Assembly: GCA_003254925.1 (NCBI GenBank)
Contig: QANZ01004375.1
Location: 1-64,000 of the forward strand
Direction of reading: 5' to 3'
DNA length: 64,000 nt
DNA from: Chamaecrista fasciculata
Lineage: Eukaryota; Streptophyta; Magnoliopsida; Fabales; Fabaceae
The notes under the pieces were generated by a model that was not told the DNA's origin, made no database searches, and saw only the letters and a list, made by a program, of their open reading frames with translations. The position numbers and the translations under genes were made by a program. Each line of letters opens with the position of its first letter. The first letter of the stretch is position 1. Below, piece after piece: positions 1 to 12,076 of this stretch.

Positions 1-862
1 TTAGTTATGCCCCCAATGTGAAACGTTGGTGTCAATTATACCTTAACTTCAAATTTTTTTGGGCCAAAGTCCTATTTTGGTCCCTCAAGTTTGCTTAAAG
101 TTCCGTTTTGGTCCCTCAAGTCTCTAGCGAACTTTCCAGCGAAATACACGGTGACCCCAACGATTACGAAAACTCCTAATCCAAGGTTTTTTTGACCTCG
201 ACGACTTCCATTTTACCAAAAAAATTGATGATTTTTTCTAAAATAACTTTTAAACTGTTAAAAAAATGTTTTCTTTTTAAAACGAGTTAAATATATTTTA
301 GACCCTAAAAATACAAGAATACGTGGAGAGATAATTTCAATTAATGAAATTACAAAGTCATTAAATTTATTGTAAAAACAAAAACTTCAAACGTTTTCTT
401 TTATTTTGTATCACTAAATAGTTTTTAAAATATATTTCGTCAACTAATTTTTTTATCTTTTAAAATACATTTGAAAGCCTAATTTTAGTCATAAACAATT
501 TTTAATTATATAAAATATAAATCGGGCCATACTTTTTATATTTAAGAAGTGAGAATTATATTTTTTTTCCCAATTAAAAAGCATTACCAATTTGCGTTAT
601 ATATAATTTTTTATTCAAATCGAAAAATTTTATACAAGGATGAAGCATACCTTTAAAAAAATAGTTTTATTAAGATTCGAAGTTGATTTGAAACAACGAG
701 GAGATTTGTCATATCGGGGAAGTGGAGGCAAAAGTGCTCAAATAGCTGTCTATAGTGAAGCATCTTTTTACACGAACGTTCTTGAAGTTGAAAGCTCCGA
801 AGAGCACTTTGATTTTGATACATTGAGTTTGGATTCTTAGAGCAACGCTTCGATCAGGCGTC
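1..862. other. AT-rich upstream region of the isocitrate dehydrogenase gene
   Basis: No gene is supported here. At about 74-90 and 106-121 the motif TTTTGGTCCCTCAAGT occurs twice, a hallmark of the ends of a common plant foldback repeat, so the window probably opens inside a broken copy. The stretch from about 590 to 862 should hold the promoter and 5' leader of the downstream gene; a weak TATATATAA-like run lies near 599. A 66-codon open frame at 640-840 has no recognisable protein and lies in the presumed leader. Confidence 0.4.
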
Positions 863-3800
863 ATGTTCGGCGCCACTACGTTATCGCTATCTTCAAGAGC
901 GATCAGAAGCCCTAGTTTAGGCTTCACTTCTGGTCAAAGGCTCTTCAACGGTGGTTTGATACCAGCAGACAAAGTTTTCTTCTCTTCTCGCTTTAGTCCC
1001 GTTTCACTTCGATGCTATGCCGCGCCACCTGCTTTCGACAGAGTTCGAGTTCAGAATCCTATCGTCGAAATGGACGGTAACTGTTTCGAGATTAAATTCT
1101 GATGCTTTCTGTACTTTAGAAAATTGGTGGACGAAAGAGAACTTCTCCGAGTGTCTTCCTAAGGTACTTTGCTGTATATGTGTTTGATGAGTTTCTTTGC
1201 TGGTTAGGTGATGAAATGACAAGGGTAATATGGAAGATGATCAAGGATAAGGTATGATTATGAATACTTATCTTTAATGGGTTCTTTATCCCTCTCATGC
1301 TGGCTTTTCTGATGGTTTTGGATTTGTTTTGACATAGTGTTTAATGTGACTGCAGCTTGTATTTCCTTATCTGGATTTAAATATAAAGTATTTTGATTTG
1401 GGAATTCAGAATCGTGATGCCACTGATGACAGAGTTACTGTAGAAAGTGCTGAAGCCGCTCTGAAGTGAGTAATTTTAATTGGAATCACGTATAACACTA
1501 GAATTAATAAGATGATAAGTGATAACTTATATTAATTTGTTTTTGTTGGTGTTACTTTTATGAGTTTACATTCCAGCTGCTGAATTTGGTTTGGCTATGT
1601 TGAACTACAGCAGTGAAATATAACAAAAATGGGGGAGAGCAATGCATGCAGTAAATGAATCTTTACTGTATCAAGTGTTTCATGGTGAAGCATTAGGTTT
1701 CATTCCCCTGCAAAATAATAAGGAAAGAAAAATTAGGAGCATTGATGTGAAGAACATATATGACTTGATTCTTCTTGTGGCCCAGAGTAGATAGCTTAGG
1801 CTATCCAATGGGAAGCACTAGGGGAGCTTTTGGGGTTTAAATGTGCTCGATTAATAATTAGGTAGAATTATAATTTTTTTTAGTGATGATGAGAATTTTA
1901 ATGCTAAGTATTATGGGAAGGAAGGTTTTGGTTTGCTTTACTTGCTTTGCCATTGTGGATGGGAAGGAAGGTTTTGGTTTGCTTTACTTGCTTTAGTGAT
2001 GATGAGAATTTTAATGCTAAGTATTATGGATGCTTATATACTGTGTTCTGCAGGTTCAATGTTGCTGTAAAATGTGCAACAATAACTCCTGGTTAGTTGT
2101 GCTTGGCTTGAAATAGATCAGCTGCTCTGTATTATTATTCATGAGCAAATCTGCAACTTACTTTGGATTTTGCTGTATTGAGTGTCTTTTTTTTTTTGGG
2201 ATTGAGTGTCTTCGTTTATCCATATTCTACAATATTTTTCGTTCACGGCAACTTGACCCAACTGTTTAAGTTTATTTTATTATTATTGTTACATGGATGG
2301 AATTTTGTTTACTCTATATCAATTTTCCAGATGAGACTAGAGTCAAAGAATTTGGACTGAAGTCTATGTGGAGGAGCCCCAATGGCACAATTAGGAACAT
2401 TTTAAATGGTTTGTAATATGTTCTCACACTTTACAATATTAATTTGCAAATATAAATTGTTTGTTTTGCACTTGTAGCTGTTTATTTTTATTTTATTTTA
2501 ACTTTGTCATGTTTCTTTCTTTTATGTTTGGAAGTTAAATGACCATGTTCATAGTGTATGAGATGTTAATACGCATAAGCAAATATTGCTTAGTGGGGAA
2601 AAAAAGTTTCATTGATATACTTGTATGATTTCTGTATTTGGCAACTTTTTTTTAAATCACTCAGAAGTAGATATTACATATATGCCACTGTTGCTGTCTA
2701 ATACAAATTGCAATTATTCATTGCATTGGAGGTATGCTGGTCTGATTAGTTTACTTTACTTCCCAGTCTTTAATATATTCGGCTGCTGGTTGTAAAATTT
2801 ACATGGGCATAAGTTACGAAAACCTTGCTGAAATCACTCTCTACCCCCCATTATAGTTTTTAAACTTATAATGGTTTCCATTGTCTTTGTGTTTCACCTG
2901 CACTTCAACGAAATTATATGAAACTAGGGAGGGTAATATCATTTACTCAGTTTCCCCCCTTTTTCTAACAGGTGAGGATCATATAATTCACTACAAGAAC
3001 ATCTATATTTTGTAATTTTGTTATTGATTGCAACTAATTGTTTGGATTTTTCGTATGAATAAAACTAGTTAACTGGGGTTTTTCTTGAAAATCCTAAAGT
3101 GAAGAAATTCTCCTATCTTAGTTTGTACAGAATCTGATGTTGTTGCTGATTCTCTATTGTGCAATAAGCATGAATTTTGTTCACTGAAAATAACATACAA
3201 TGTGGTGCTAAAATGAACATTCATAACTATTGGGTAAGCACATTATGGAATTAGATGATATTTAATGGGGTTTATTTTGTTGAACCTGAATAGTCTGGGC
3301 CTTTCGATTATTGTCAACTTGGTCAACTCCACAGGCAATCTATTATGTATACATAAAATTAGATATTTATGAAACTATGCTATGGAATATTGTATTTATG
3401 TGGTGTATGAATATCATGTAATTTGTTTCAACTGCATCTTGTTCGACATTATGTGCATTTGAGCAATCTCTGTTTTGTATTTGTCTTCCTAGATTCTTAC
3501 TAATTCATGCTTCAAATATGCGTTGATTTAGCTTTTAATATTCTATTTTTAGTACATTCTTTAGGGGTCTTCTTTAAATGTTTTCAAATTCCATTTTGTG
3601 AGAATTTAACTTTCTTTGTAGGTACTGTTTTTCGTGAACCCATAATATGCCGCAACATACCTAGAATTGTCCCTGGTAATGTCTAACTCCCATTTTGATC
3701 CTTAATGAAGGTGAAATACCTTTGGAACTTATTCTTCTGTTTTCAGGGTGGAAGAAACCCATATGTATCGGCAGGCATGCTTTTGGTGATCAGTATCGTG

Positions 3801-6800
3801 CCACGGATTTAGTGATTGGAGGACCAGGGAAGCTTAAGTTGGTATTTGGTATGCTAATTTCCAAATCCTTGCCACAAATGGAGCTGAAATTCTGTACTAA
3901 TATTAAATTTTACTTTTCGCTTACCAATATATGTATGTCTCTAATTTAGTTCCAGAAGATGGGGAAGCTTCAACAGAACTAGATGTTTACAATTTCAAAG
4001 GCCCAGGTGTTGCACTTGCTATGTATAATGTTGACGAGGTTTGTTTTGTTTTGTGATTGCAGAGTGTCTGTCAATTGGTGTTAATTAAATATTTGAGCTC
4101 TTCCTTTCCTAATGTTTCAGTCTATTCGAGCTTTTGCTGAATCATCAATGTCACTGGCATTTGCAAAAAAGTGGCCACTTTACTTGAGCACCAAAAACAC
4201 CATTCTTAAGAAATATGATGGCAGGTGAATCTTTTATCAACTGTTAGAACCCACTGCTTTACTGTATTAAATATCTTAAAACAGTGCGTAACCCAACCTC
4301 CTAGTAGAAGGATAGATATGTTAGAGATGAAAAAGATAAACACCTAAGACACTAGGTAACTTGTCTTTTGAGAGACAGGGCTCTCCTACCTATTGCCTGT
4401 TATATTCCTCCCCTTTCACACTCCAAAAGCTGCCTATAAATACCCATCCAGTCAGCATCTTTGCCCCTTGCTCTTATCACCGGTATCCAGCTCAGCATTC
4501 TCTCTCTCTCTCTCTCTCCTCATATCTGTTATCAGCTCAGGACCATCTTTTACGACCTTCCTCTCCTTTCATGTTCTCCTTTTATATGTGTGAACTACAA
4601 CAGGTCGAACATTCACTCTCTCTGCTTTTTAGCATACTGATTGAATTGTTTGCTATTATTCTATTATTTAGAGTAATATCAACTGTACAATTCGACCATT
4701 AGATCAGTTTGATAGGATACATTAAGGAAAAACACAGGAACAAGACACTCAACAAACAACAAAGAACAAAAGGGGTATCTGGTATTCAAGATGCCAGACT
4801 CTCTTCCACACCTTTCCTAATATTTTCCTTGTTTTCCCATGTTAAGAGACCCTATATGCATACCTACATGGCCAGCGTTTACTCTCACTCTGCTAGCATA
4901 ACACACACACTCTCTCTCTTAAGGGTCAGAGTTCATTCTGTACTGGTCAGCACACCACTCCCCCTCTTTTTGTCGAACACAAAATTTGTTCCATTCATAA
5001 TGGGGCAAGGTCCAATAACAGCCGCCACCCTCCCTTTACCTTTTGTCCCTTCTCTTGTAAGTCTTAATCATGGCAAGTCTATCACATACTATCTAGCGTC
5101 AACTTAGTTTGCCCAACATATTTGTAAATTAGACAGCCTTTGTTTTTATTCACTGTTATTGGAGAAAATTTACAGTTTGAAATTATGACAGGTTTAAAGA
5201 CATATTCCAGGAGGTGTATGAAGAAAGATGGAAGCAGAAGTTTGAAGAACACTCTATTTGGTTCCCTTTTTTTCCCCCTTTTTTCTTTTGTCTGAAGCAA
5301 TTTGCTTTTATGAATTTATATTCAACGTTGGTGATTGTGATTCTTTCTTCAGGTATGAGCATAGGCTAATTGATGACATGGTAGCGTATGCAGTAAAGAG
5401 TGAAGGTGGATATGTTTGGGCTTGTAAAAATTATGATGGTGATGTCCAAAGCGATTTACTTGCTCAAGGTGAGGTTCAAAGCATCTTTTGTCCAGGATGA
5501 TAAACACAGTAGTGGTATATATGATGTTAACAAGAAGCAAATTTTGGATCAGTCAGAAGTCAGAACATTGGAGGGCCTTCTGCTCTAACACTTGAAGGGA
5601 GGATTGACTATTATGCACTTTACTTAGAGAATGTTTTAGATCCTTTTTGGAATTTGAACTACTTAAATTGGTTTAGTCTTACCAGCACTAAATGCATTGC
5701 TTCTTGGGAATCAAGCTCTGATAGTGTGCTAATTGTGATTTTTGAACTTTTGGTCATGCGGGCTATGTGAATTGTGTTATTTATTGAAGACACTTGTAGT
5801 ATATTATATTATAAGTCTCAAAGAGAGCTTTTGAAACTTCAGTAACACAAATATCTCTGGCCTGGTAGGAAGGATATTTAAATAGACTTTCCTAAAGTCC
5901 CTTTTTTTATTTGCAGGATTTGGCTCGTTGGGCCTGATGACTTCTGTGCTGGTTTGTATTCATTACTTTTTTTTGTCCAGATATTACCCAAAGAAAAAAA
6001 TAGTAATACCTAGTTTGGTTACTGGACATCTATATTTAACAACTAAAATTTTGCAGTTATCTTCAGATGGAAAGACACTAGAAGCAGAGGCAGCTCATGG
6101 AACTGTAACTCGGCATTTCCGGTTTCATGAAAAAGGACAGGAAACTAGTACAAACAGTATTGCTTCCATATTTGCATGGACGCGAGGACTGGCACACAGG
6201 TATTTATTCTCATGCTTTATTTTAGAACTCGCAAATTATTGTCTATACTGATGTTATGGAATGTACATACTTTGAATTGTGAGTTGTGTTGATTTGCAAA
6301 ACATCAGTGTCTTCTTTCAAGCTCTCAAGTTAATAATAGTGCTACCTTCTCATTTGAGTTAGTTCATTATGATTAGGGTGCTTGTCCCATGATGTCTAAA
6401 TTTGGTATTAAATAGTTTCGGTACATTCATTGATGACTATTGTTTTACTTGGTTATAACTAATGAAAATAGTTCTGAATTGTTTTCTTACTTCTGTAATT
6501 TTTCTCTTTCTTCTGCACTTTTTGAGCTGAAATCGAAACTCAATTCAATGTTATTGTGCATAACCTTACATAGTGAAAATGACAATGGGTATTTTTCTAG
6601 AGCATTCCAATCTTACGTCCAACTTGATGGGATGTGTTATAGAATGTACATAATTTAGGAAGTAACTAATTGATGTAAATTGGGGAAACCTATTTGTATG
6701 AATTGTAATCCCCTGTAAAGGACATACTCAGAAACCTATTTGCAGGTTGGTCAATTGTAAAAGTTTCATATCATTTGTGCCTTCTTTTTGACATTTTATC

Positions 6801-9757
6801 TACCTTCAAGGTGGTTATTTTCCTATGAGAGATGTAATGTTCATGGCAAGGAACCAGTTATTTTCCATTTTTGGGTCCTTACGCATTGAACATCCAACTG
6901 AAAAAGTTTTCTAATGATTTTCCATTCTTGAGGTTTTTATCTCCATATATATATAAATATATATATCATTTGGTAGCATATTGTTCATAATGGTAATGGA
7001 ATATCTTTAAGCTATCCACTAAAGAGCATGGGGTGGTGCGACATGTACAAATTGTTTTATATTTTCTGTGGCCTTCATTATCCTCTTTTTCTTTTCTTTA
7101 TTATTCTTGGTGTGATTTTCATGTTATTTGCTAGGGCCAAGTTGGATGATAATGAGAGATTACGGGATTTTACTGATAAGTTGGAGGCTGCATGTGTTGA
7201 GACAGTGGAGTCGGGAAAGATGACCAAAGACCTTGCCATTTTGATTCATGGACCCAAGTAAGTAATTCTCCCATTGTCTCTTTTCACTTTAACAAGTGAC
7301 TTCCATAGTTTCTTTATCTAATAAAAATGAAGCCTGAGTTAAGTATTAGCACTTAGAGTGTAAATTTGCTTAGGGACCCAATTTCAAAAGTTGAAATTAC
7401 AAAAACCCAATTGAAAATCGATGTTAAGCACTGCTAAATTAATTCAACCTAAAATTAAGTTTCTATAATTATTTTTAATCTTAATTGTTTTAGATCTACA
7501 TATGGCAAGTATAAATTGATGAATTTTTTTAGTCTCTTGGATGATACAGTCTCCTTTGTTCCTCTCTCTCCTCAGTCCCCACTCTTCACTTGTTTATACA
7601 TTAATGAGACTGAAATAACTTTGAGGAACCCTCTCTTAAAGTTAGCTGTTAAGTGGAGAGAACCAAGTCACTTAGGCTATGTTTGGGAGTTTTAGTGAGG
7701 ATGGAGAGGAATTGTCATTTATGGAATGGAATGGAGTGGAGTGGAATGATTTGAGTAGATATGTTGTTTGGAAGTTATCATTAATGGAATGGAATGGAAT
7801 GATTTGTTATTTTTTTTCTAATATTGCCCTTTATAGTTATGTTTGTTTAATATTAAAGTTGGATAAAATTATAATTTTAATAAAAATAAGAAGGGTATAA
7901 TTGTCTTTTGAGTTTTAATCCAGCCCTCTCCATCCTTGTCCTCGCCAAATTGGGGAGACAACAAATATGAGGTTTTGGATGGACAAGGAAGGCTTGGAAG
8001 GCCCTTCCATTCCATTATCTAAAGTGGCTCCATTCCATTCCATTGCCTCGGTGTCCCTCCATCCAAATGTAGCCTTAAATACTCAACCAAGTCAGCCATA
8101 CTATTGAATTGGGACTTGGATATCCTCTACTATCCCAATTTCCATCATAGCTCTATCCCTAGAGAGTTGATATCCCAATTATTGCCCTTTAGACACTTTG
8201 CTTGGCTTTCTACTAGTCGGATGCCTATCCTGGTAGCCTTTGAAGAACCCTCCCTAAAAGTTAGTTGTTGAATGGAGAGAACTAAAGCACTTGAATATGT
8301 CACCAAATAACCCATACTATTCAATGTGGGACTTGGACATCTCATAGTACACCAGTCCCCATCATCATACTTCCTATCTCAATTTCAACTTTACAGTCAC
8401 TCTTACAAATATATTTGTTGGCATTGTCTTTTAAAGTCTTAATTTCATCAGCTAAAATTTATATTTTCTTTTCTAAAATTGAATTGGCCTCTTTCAAAGA
8501 ATTTTGTTCTTCCTTTATTTTACTTCACTAATTTTGTAGAGCCAAAGCTCTTTCCAAGTGTTTTACAATTTTTAAAGATTCATCAAATAATTTTTCAAAA
8601 GCATCTTGTAATTCGTTATGAGGAAGAGAAGATTTTGATTATGTTCCTCATCATCATCTCTTGCCCTGTGATAAAATTTGTTTCTTGGACTTCTTCATTA
8701 GCTTTAGATTGCTAGTCACTTTTTCCCAATGTTGATGGGATGTATTCTTTTTGTCTTTGTTTTTCTTCTTTAGAGTTTCCTACACTCACAGTAACTTAGG
8801 AGTACTTGTTATTTTCTTGATTTCTTTTTGTTGGTCTCCTTTCTCCTTGCCCATTTGTCGAAGAATTTTCTGAACTTTGTTCAAGAAATACAAAAAAAAA
8901 ATTTCGTTAACCTAGAAGTTATGAAAAGGAGTGCTATTCTTTTTGTCATTCTCTTCATCTGTTTAATGAGATGGTGTAGCTTTGAGAGTGCGATTTTTCT
9001 TTTTCTTCTATTGGTTTCATCCGGGTTTAATGCACTTGTAAGAATAAGTATTCTTGCATGAATTTGAACTTTCATTTATCAACATCTCACTATTCACTAC
9101 TTCACTTGATCATTATTTTGCTCTCCACACCTTGTGTTGCGATGTAAGGCCATTTTAAATACATCTCAAATATCAATGTCAACCACTACAAAGAAAGTTT
9201 TCATTCCTAGCTTCAAATATGTGTAATTTTCACTAATTGCAATATTAAATTTTGTGAATAGAAAGTACTTCGGATAAAACATGATTACCAAGTCTAGCTA
9301 TTTCAGTTGAGACCATTTAGTCTTTTAGCAAGAGCCCAAGCTCTAAAAATGTTTAAAAAAAATAAATTCTTAAATCATGGTTAATAAGATTTATCCTTAA
9401 TCCTAATTTAAGAAATCCCTGGCTTTGAGATTTTCAACCTTATGTCAAAAGAACTCATCAAGGTTTATCAAGAATTCCTCCTGGTACTTGTTATTCATTA
9501 TTAAAATATTTTTTTTAAAGTCCTTTCATGCATTGACTGTGCTTTTACATATCTTGTATTATTTTAAATAGTTAAATGCACAAATCATTTTTGTACAATA
9601 AAATCTTTTAGATAAGTTGTGGGAATTGGGAGCTAATTGTTTGGACTATTCCAATATATGCAGGGTAACTAGGGATTTATACTTGAACACTGAGGAATTT
9701 ATTGACGCTGTCGCACATAAACTATCTACAAAGTTCCGAGAGCCTGCATTATTGTAG
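863..9757 (+). CDS. ICDH: NADP-dependent isocitrate dehydrogenase, organelle-targeted
   Basis: Oxidatively decarboxylates isocitrate to 2-oxoglutarate and makes NADPH. Exons: 863-1076, 1208-1251, 1356-1465, 2054-2091, 2331-2408, 3622-3675, 3747-3848, 3950-4038, 4121-4224, 5192-5260, 5353-5468, 5917-5951, 6057-6199, 7135-7257, 9664-9757. All junctions are GT-AG and the sum is 1413 nt (470 aa plus stop). Visible family blocks are the substrate loop NGTIRNIL, the [13 protein letters not shown] segment, the metal-binding [11 protein letters not shown] and DGDVQSD segments, and [11 protein letters not shown], which contacts NADP. The first ~60 residues are rich in Ser, Arg and Phe with few acids, ending before [18 protein letters not shown] where cytosolic enzymes start; this is a plastid or mitochondrial transit peptide, as in Arabidopsis At5g14590. 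Intron 14 is 2.4 kb and carries transposon debris. Family certain; compartment inferred. Confidence 0.96.
1881..2030 (+). repeat. Interleaved direct duplication in ICDH intron 3
   Basis: A ~36-bp unit beginning TAGTGATGATGAGAATT occurs at about 1881-1916 and 1994-2029. A second ~34-bp unit containing GGAAGGAAGGTTTTGG occurs at about 1914-1947 and 1961-1995. The order is A-B-B-A, all in direct orientation, which needs more than one duplication step. It is intronic and just upstream of exon 4. Confidence 0.8.
4241..5120. other. Unclassified insertion-like block in ICDH intron 9
   Basis: Intron 9 (4225-5191) is more pyrimidine-rich and GC-richer than neighbouring introns. It contains a (CT)n microsatellite at about 4499-4520, a TATAAATA-like box at about 4434, and ends TGTT near 4241 and AACA near 5119. 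These traits would fit an old solo long terminal repeat, but I see no matching target duplication, so the identity stays open. The open frames inside (for example 4361-4702 and 4709-5107) match nothing I recognise. Confidence 0.25.
7623..8340 (+). repeat. Pair of ~100-bp direct repeats, one split by the MITE
   Basis: Copy 1 starts at 7623 (GAGGAACCCTCTCTTAAAG), is interrupted by the 7675-8074 MITE, and resumes at 8078, ending near GGGACTTGGATATC at 8123. Copy 2 runs from about 8242 (GAAGAACCCTCCCTAAAAG) to GGGACTTGGACAT at 8340. The uninterrupted copy 2 confirms the MITE boundaries. The source of the repeat is unknown. Confidence 0.75.
7675..8074. mobile_element. Tourist-like (PIF/Harbinger) MITE, 400 bp
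   Basis: The element starts GGCTATGTTTGG and ends with CCAAATGTAGCC, giving ~12-bp terminal inverted repeats with two mismatches, and is flanked by TTA at 7672-7674 and 8075-8077. A 3-bp TTA duplication plus this end sequence is typical of PIF/Harbinger MITEs. Inside the ends it carries ATGGAATGGAATGG-type repeats on the left and CCATTCCATTCC-type repeats on the right, so it can fold back. It has no coding capacity. It lies in ICDH intron 14 and interrupts an older repeat. Confidence 0.88.
8450..8800 (-). mobile_element. Fossil Ty1/copia gag fragment, antisense in ICDH intron 14
   Basis: Read on the minus strand, 8617-8531 gives [14 protein letters not shown] followed by a Lys/Leu/Glu-rich coiled-coil-like stretch, resembling the part of Ty1/copia gag polyproteins that follows the zinc knuckle. 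Flanking sequence to about 8800 also shows gag-like composition. The piece is heavily broken, has no visible long terminal repeats and is clearly old. The remainder of the intron (about 8810-9660) shows nothing else I can name. Confidence 0.5.
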
Positions 9758-10540
9758 AGTTTACCTTTTCAAGGGTGAGCTCTAAGTCTCTAGTGTTCTT
9801 CGTTCATTTTTTGGTGTTTGTTATTGATGTTTCAAATCTTTCGGCCTGAAAATTAGGAGCAACTGGGTTATTCTAGCACTCATTGTCATCCAAGCGAAGG
9901 TTTCTAATAGACAGACTTGAGCAATTGTGTGAGAAAATGAAAAAATGATGTGTTGTGAACTAAATGCAGTTTGGGACTATTTAGACATCAAAATAGAATT
10001 TCATATTTTGATGGCATTCAAGATAAGATAGTTTCCTTGAGTTTGAATAAATATTTTTATTTGTTTATTTATAAATCCTCCCAATGCCATTTGGGATCTT
10101 TTTCTATGAAAAATTTATCATGTATAATGACCAAGTGCAAAATAGCGGTCAATTGTTTATCTTTTAAATGAAATTTGAACATTGAGATGCCATTCTAATT
10201 CTAACGTGACAGGTTAAAAAGTATATATTAAGTTATGCAGCACATATTAAATGAATTAATTTATGATGATACGTGTTGCTTCTATGCAATAAGTAATTTG
10301 GTTTAATCTGGGCCATTTCTATGATCAAATGGTATTTTATACAATCATATTTAATGTTTAATGTTTTTTATTTCGTTCATCGTTTTTTTTCAAATTCAAA
10401 AAAATATATATATATATAAACAAATCTTGCATTATAAACTTCTCCATATTAAATAATTGTAAACGAAGGGAAAAAGTAATTTATGGAATAATTCAAATTA
10501 CTTTTTAATATATATGTATTATATATATATGGATTACAGA

Positions 10541-10952
10541 TAGATCCAACATCGGTATTCTTAGATGAAGTTAATTGATTTAGTCATTAGATTGATTGAT
10601 TTGATATAAATTATAGATATAAGATTTATCTAACATGTGTTTTTAGGGCACATGTTAGAAGAACCTATATATATATATATTAGATGATTATGTACATAGA
10701 AATATTTAGATATTAAATAGTATATAATTAATCAGAGTTGACGATGGCATTATTTTAGGGATTAGATATGCACATGATAGTAGGTATTTANACTTTGAAA
10801 AATAATAAATCTAAACTTTTAATTTTGTGTAAATAATTTTTTATATAAAACTTTGCAAAACTTCAACAATTCATAATAGTGCCTTTTCAAAAATCAAATT
10901 CACGCATGCATAGCCAAATTATCAAAAGTATAAGAGCCAGTCCACACTTTAG
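10541..10952 (+). repeat. Segmental duplication, copy 1
   Basis: This 412-bp segment, from TAGATCCAACATCGG to CCAGTCCACACTTTAG, is repeated in the same orientation at 12077-12913. The N at 10791 sits exactly where copy 2 has about 284 extra bases (12480-12763), so copy 1 may contain a collapsed gap. Copy 1 also shows the empty target of the hAT element present in copy 2. Confidence 0.85.
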
Positions 10953-12076
10953 ATATTTATAGTATTGTTTAAATTTTTATAGTTGTTTATTTAGTATTTT
11001 AAGCATTATTTACATTATAATTATAATTGTTTTCTTAAAATAATTATTACAATAGATTTTTATTTAGTGTTTGCTGCATATGTGAAAAGTGAAATTTAAT
11101 TCTTTTTCTGAGAGATGTTATTTCTTGTATATATGTAACTCCTTTTTTACCTAATATAACATGAAGTCATTTTCTATCCGCGTTTCCATAATCAAGGAAA
11201 TGGCAGAATAGGAACATCCAACTCTTTTTTTCTCAAGAGGCGGAAGCTCTAATGAAAGCAGTCTAGGGAGTGGAAGCACACGTGGAAGCCGAATTACAAA
11301 AAAAAACGTAAGCAGTGGAAGCTCACTCGGCAGCCTCAGTCACATAGTTCTTCTAGATGGCGTGACCTTTCACTTGAACAAACTTCCATCGATCACAGAG
11401 AGACAATGAATTTGTTGATCCATCACGGGTAACTCTTTTTTTCTCAGTTTAGGAAAGTATTTTGTTCACCACTTATCATTTCTGTTTATCATGGTTAAAT
11501 TGCAAATCATTATTATGTTCTTGCTGTTAATGAGTTTGTTGCTTTATCATGCAAGAAAACAAATAAGATTAGACGTGTTGCTAAGCCTAATCTCATTTGT
11601 TCAATTCTTGCTGTGAATGAGTCTGTAAATGACCTTATTAACCTATGTAGTTGACATTTAAAGACATATTGCAAGAAAAGTTTAATGTCATTATACATGA
11701 AGGTTTTAGAATGCTTAATGTGAAAGAGAAATTGAAAGAAAACGCCAAATGCCAATGTTTTTTTAATTCCTACAAGAGTTTAAACCTTCTTTATGCCACT
11801 TGTGGTTCAATTACGCCTGTGATTTGGCTATATTCCACTTTGGTACCGGGGCTAATTTAAATTTTCTTAATGCCACGTGTGGTTCAATTACGTCAAACAC
11901 TTGTGAGCTAGTTTGTTTTGAGAGATTATTAAATTTGATTATGGTATAGCTTACACGTTGATCTCTCATAAGCCTAGTTACTCAAGTTGACAATTTTCAA
12001 TGATACATGTCTAGATTATTGTAAATTTTTGCTGCCTTTTAACCATCAATTTTCAATGATACATGTCTAGATTATA

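Noticed and set aside
640-840. 66-codon open frame before ICDH
   Set aside because: It ends 23 bp before the ICDH start and has no family match; it may be a leader ORF but nothing shows it is translated.
2163-2360. Small membrane protein ORF in ICDH intron 4
   Set aside because: It is the T-rich intron read into exon 5 and has no independent support.
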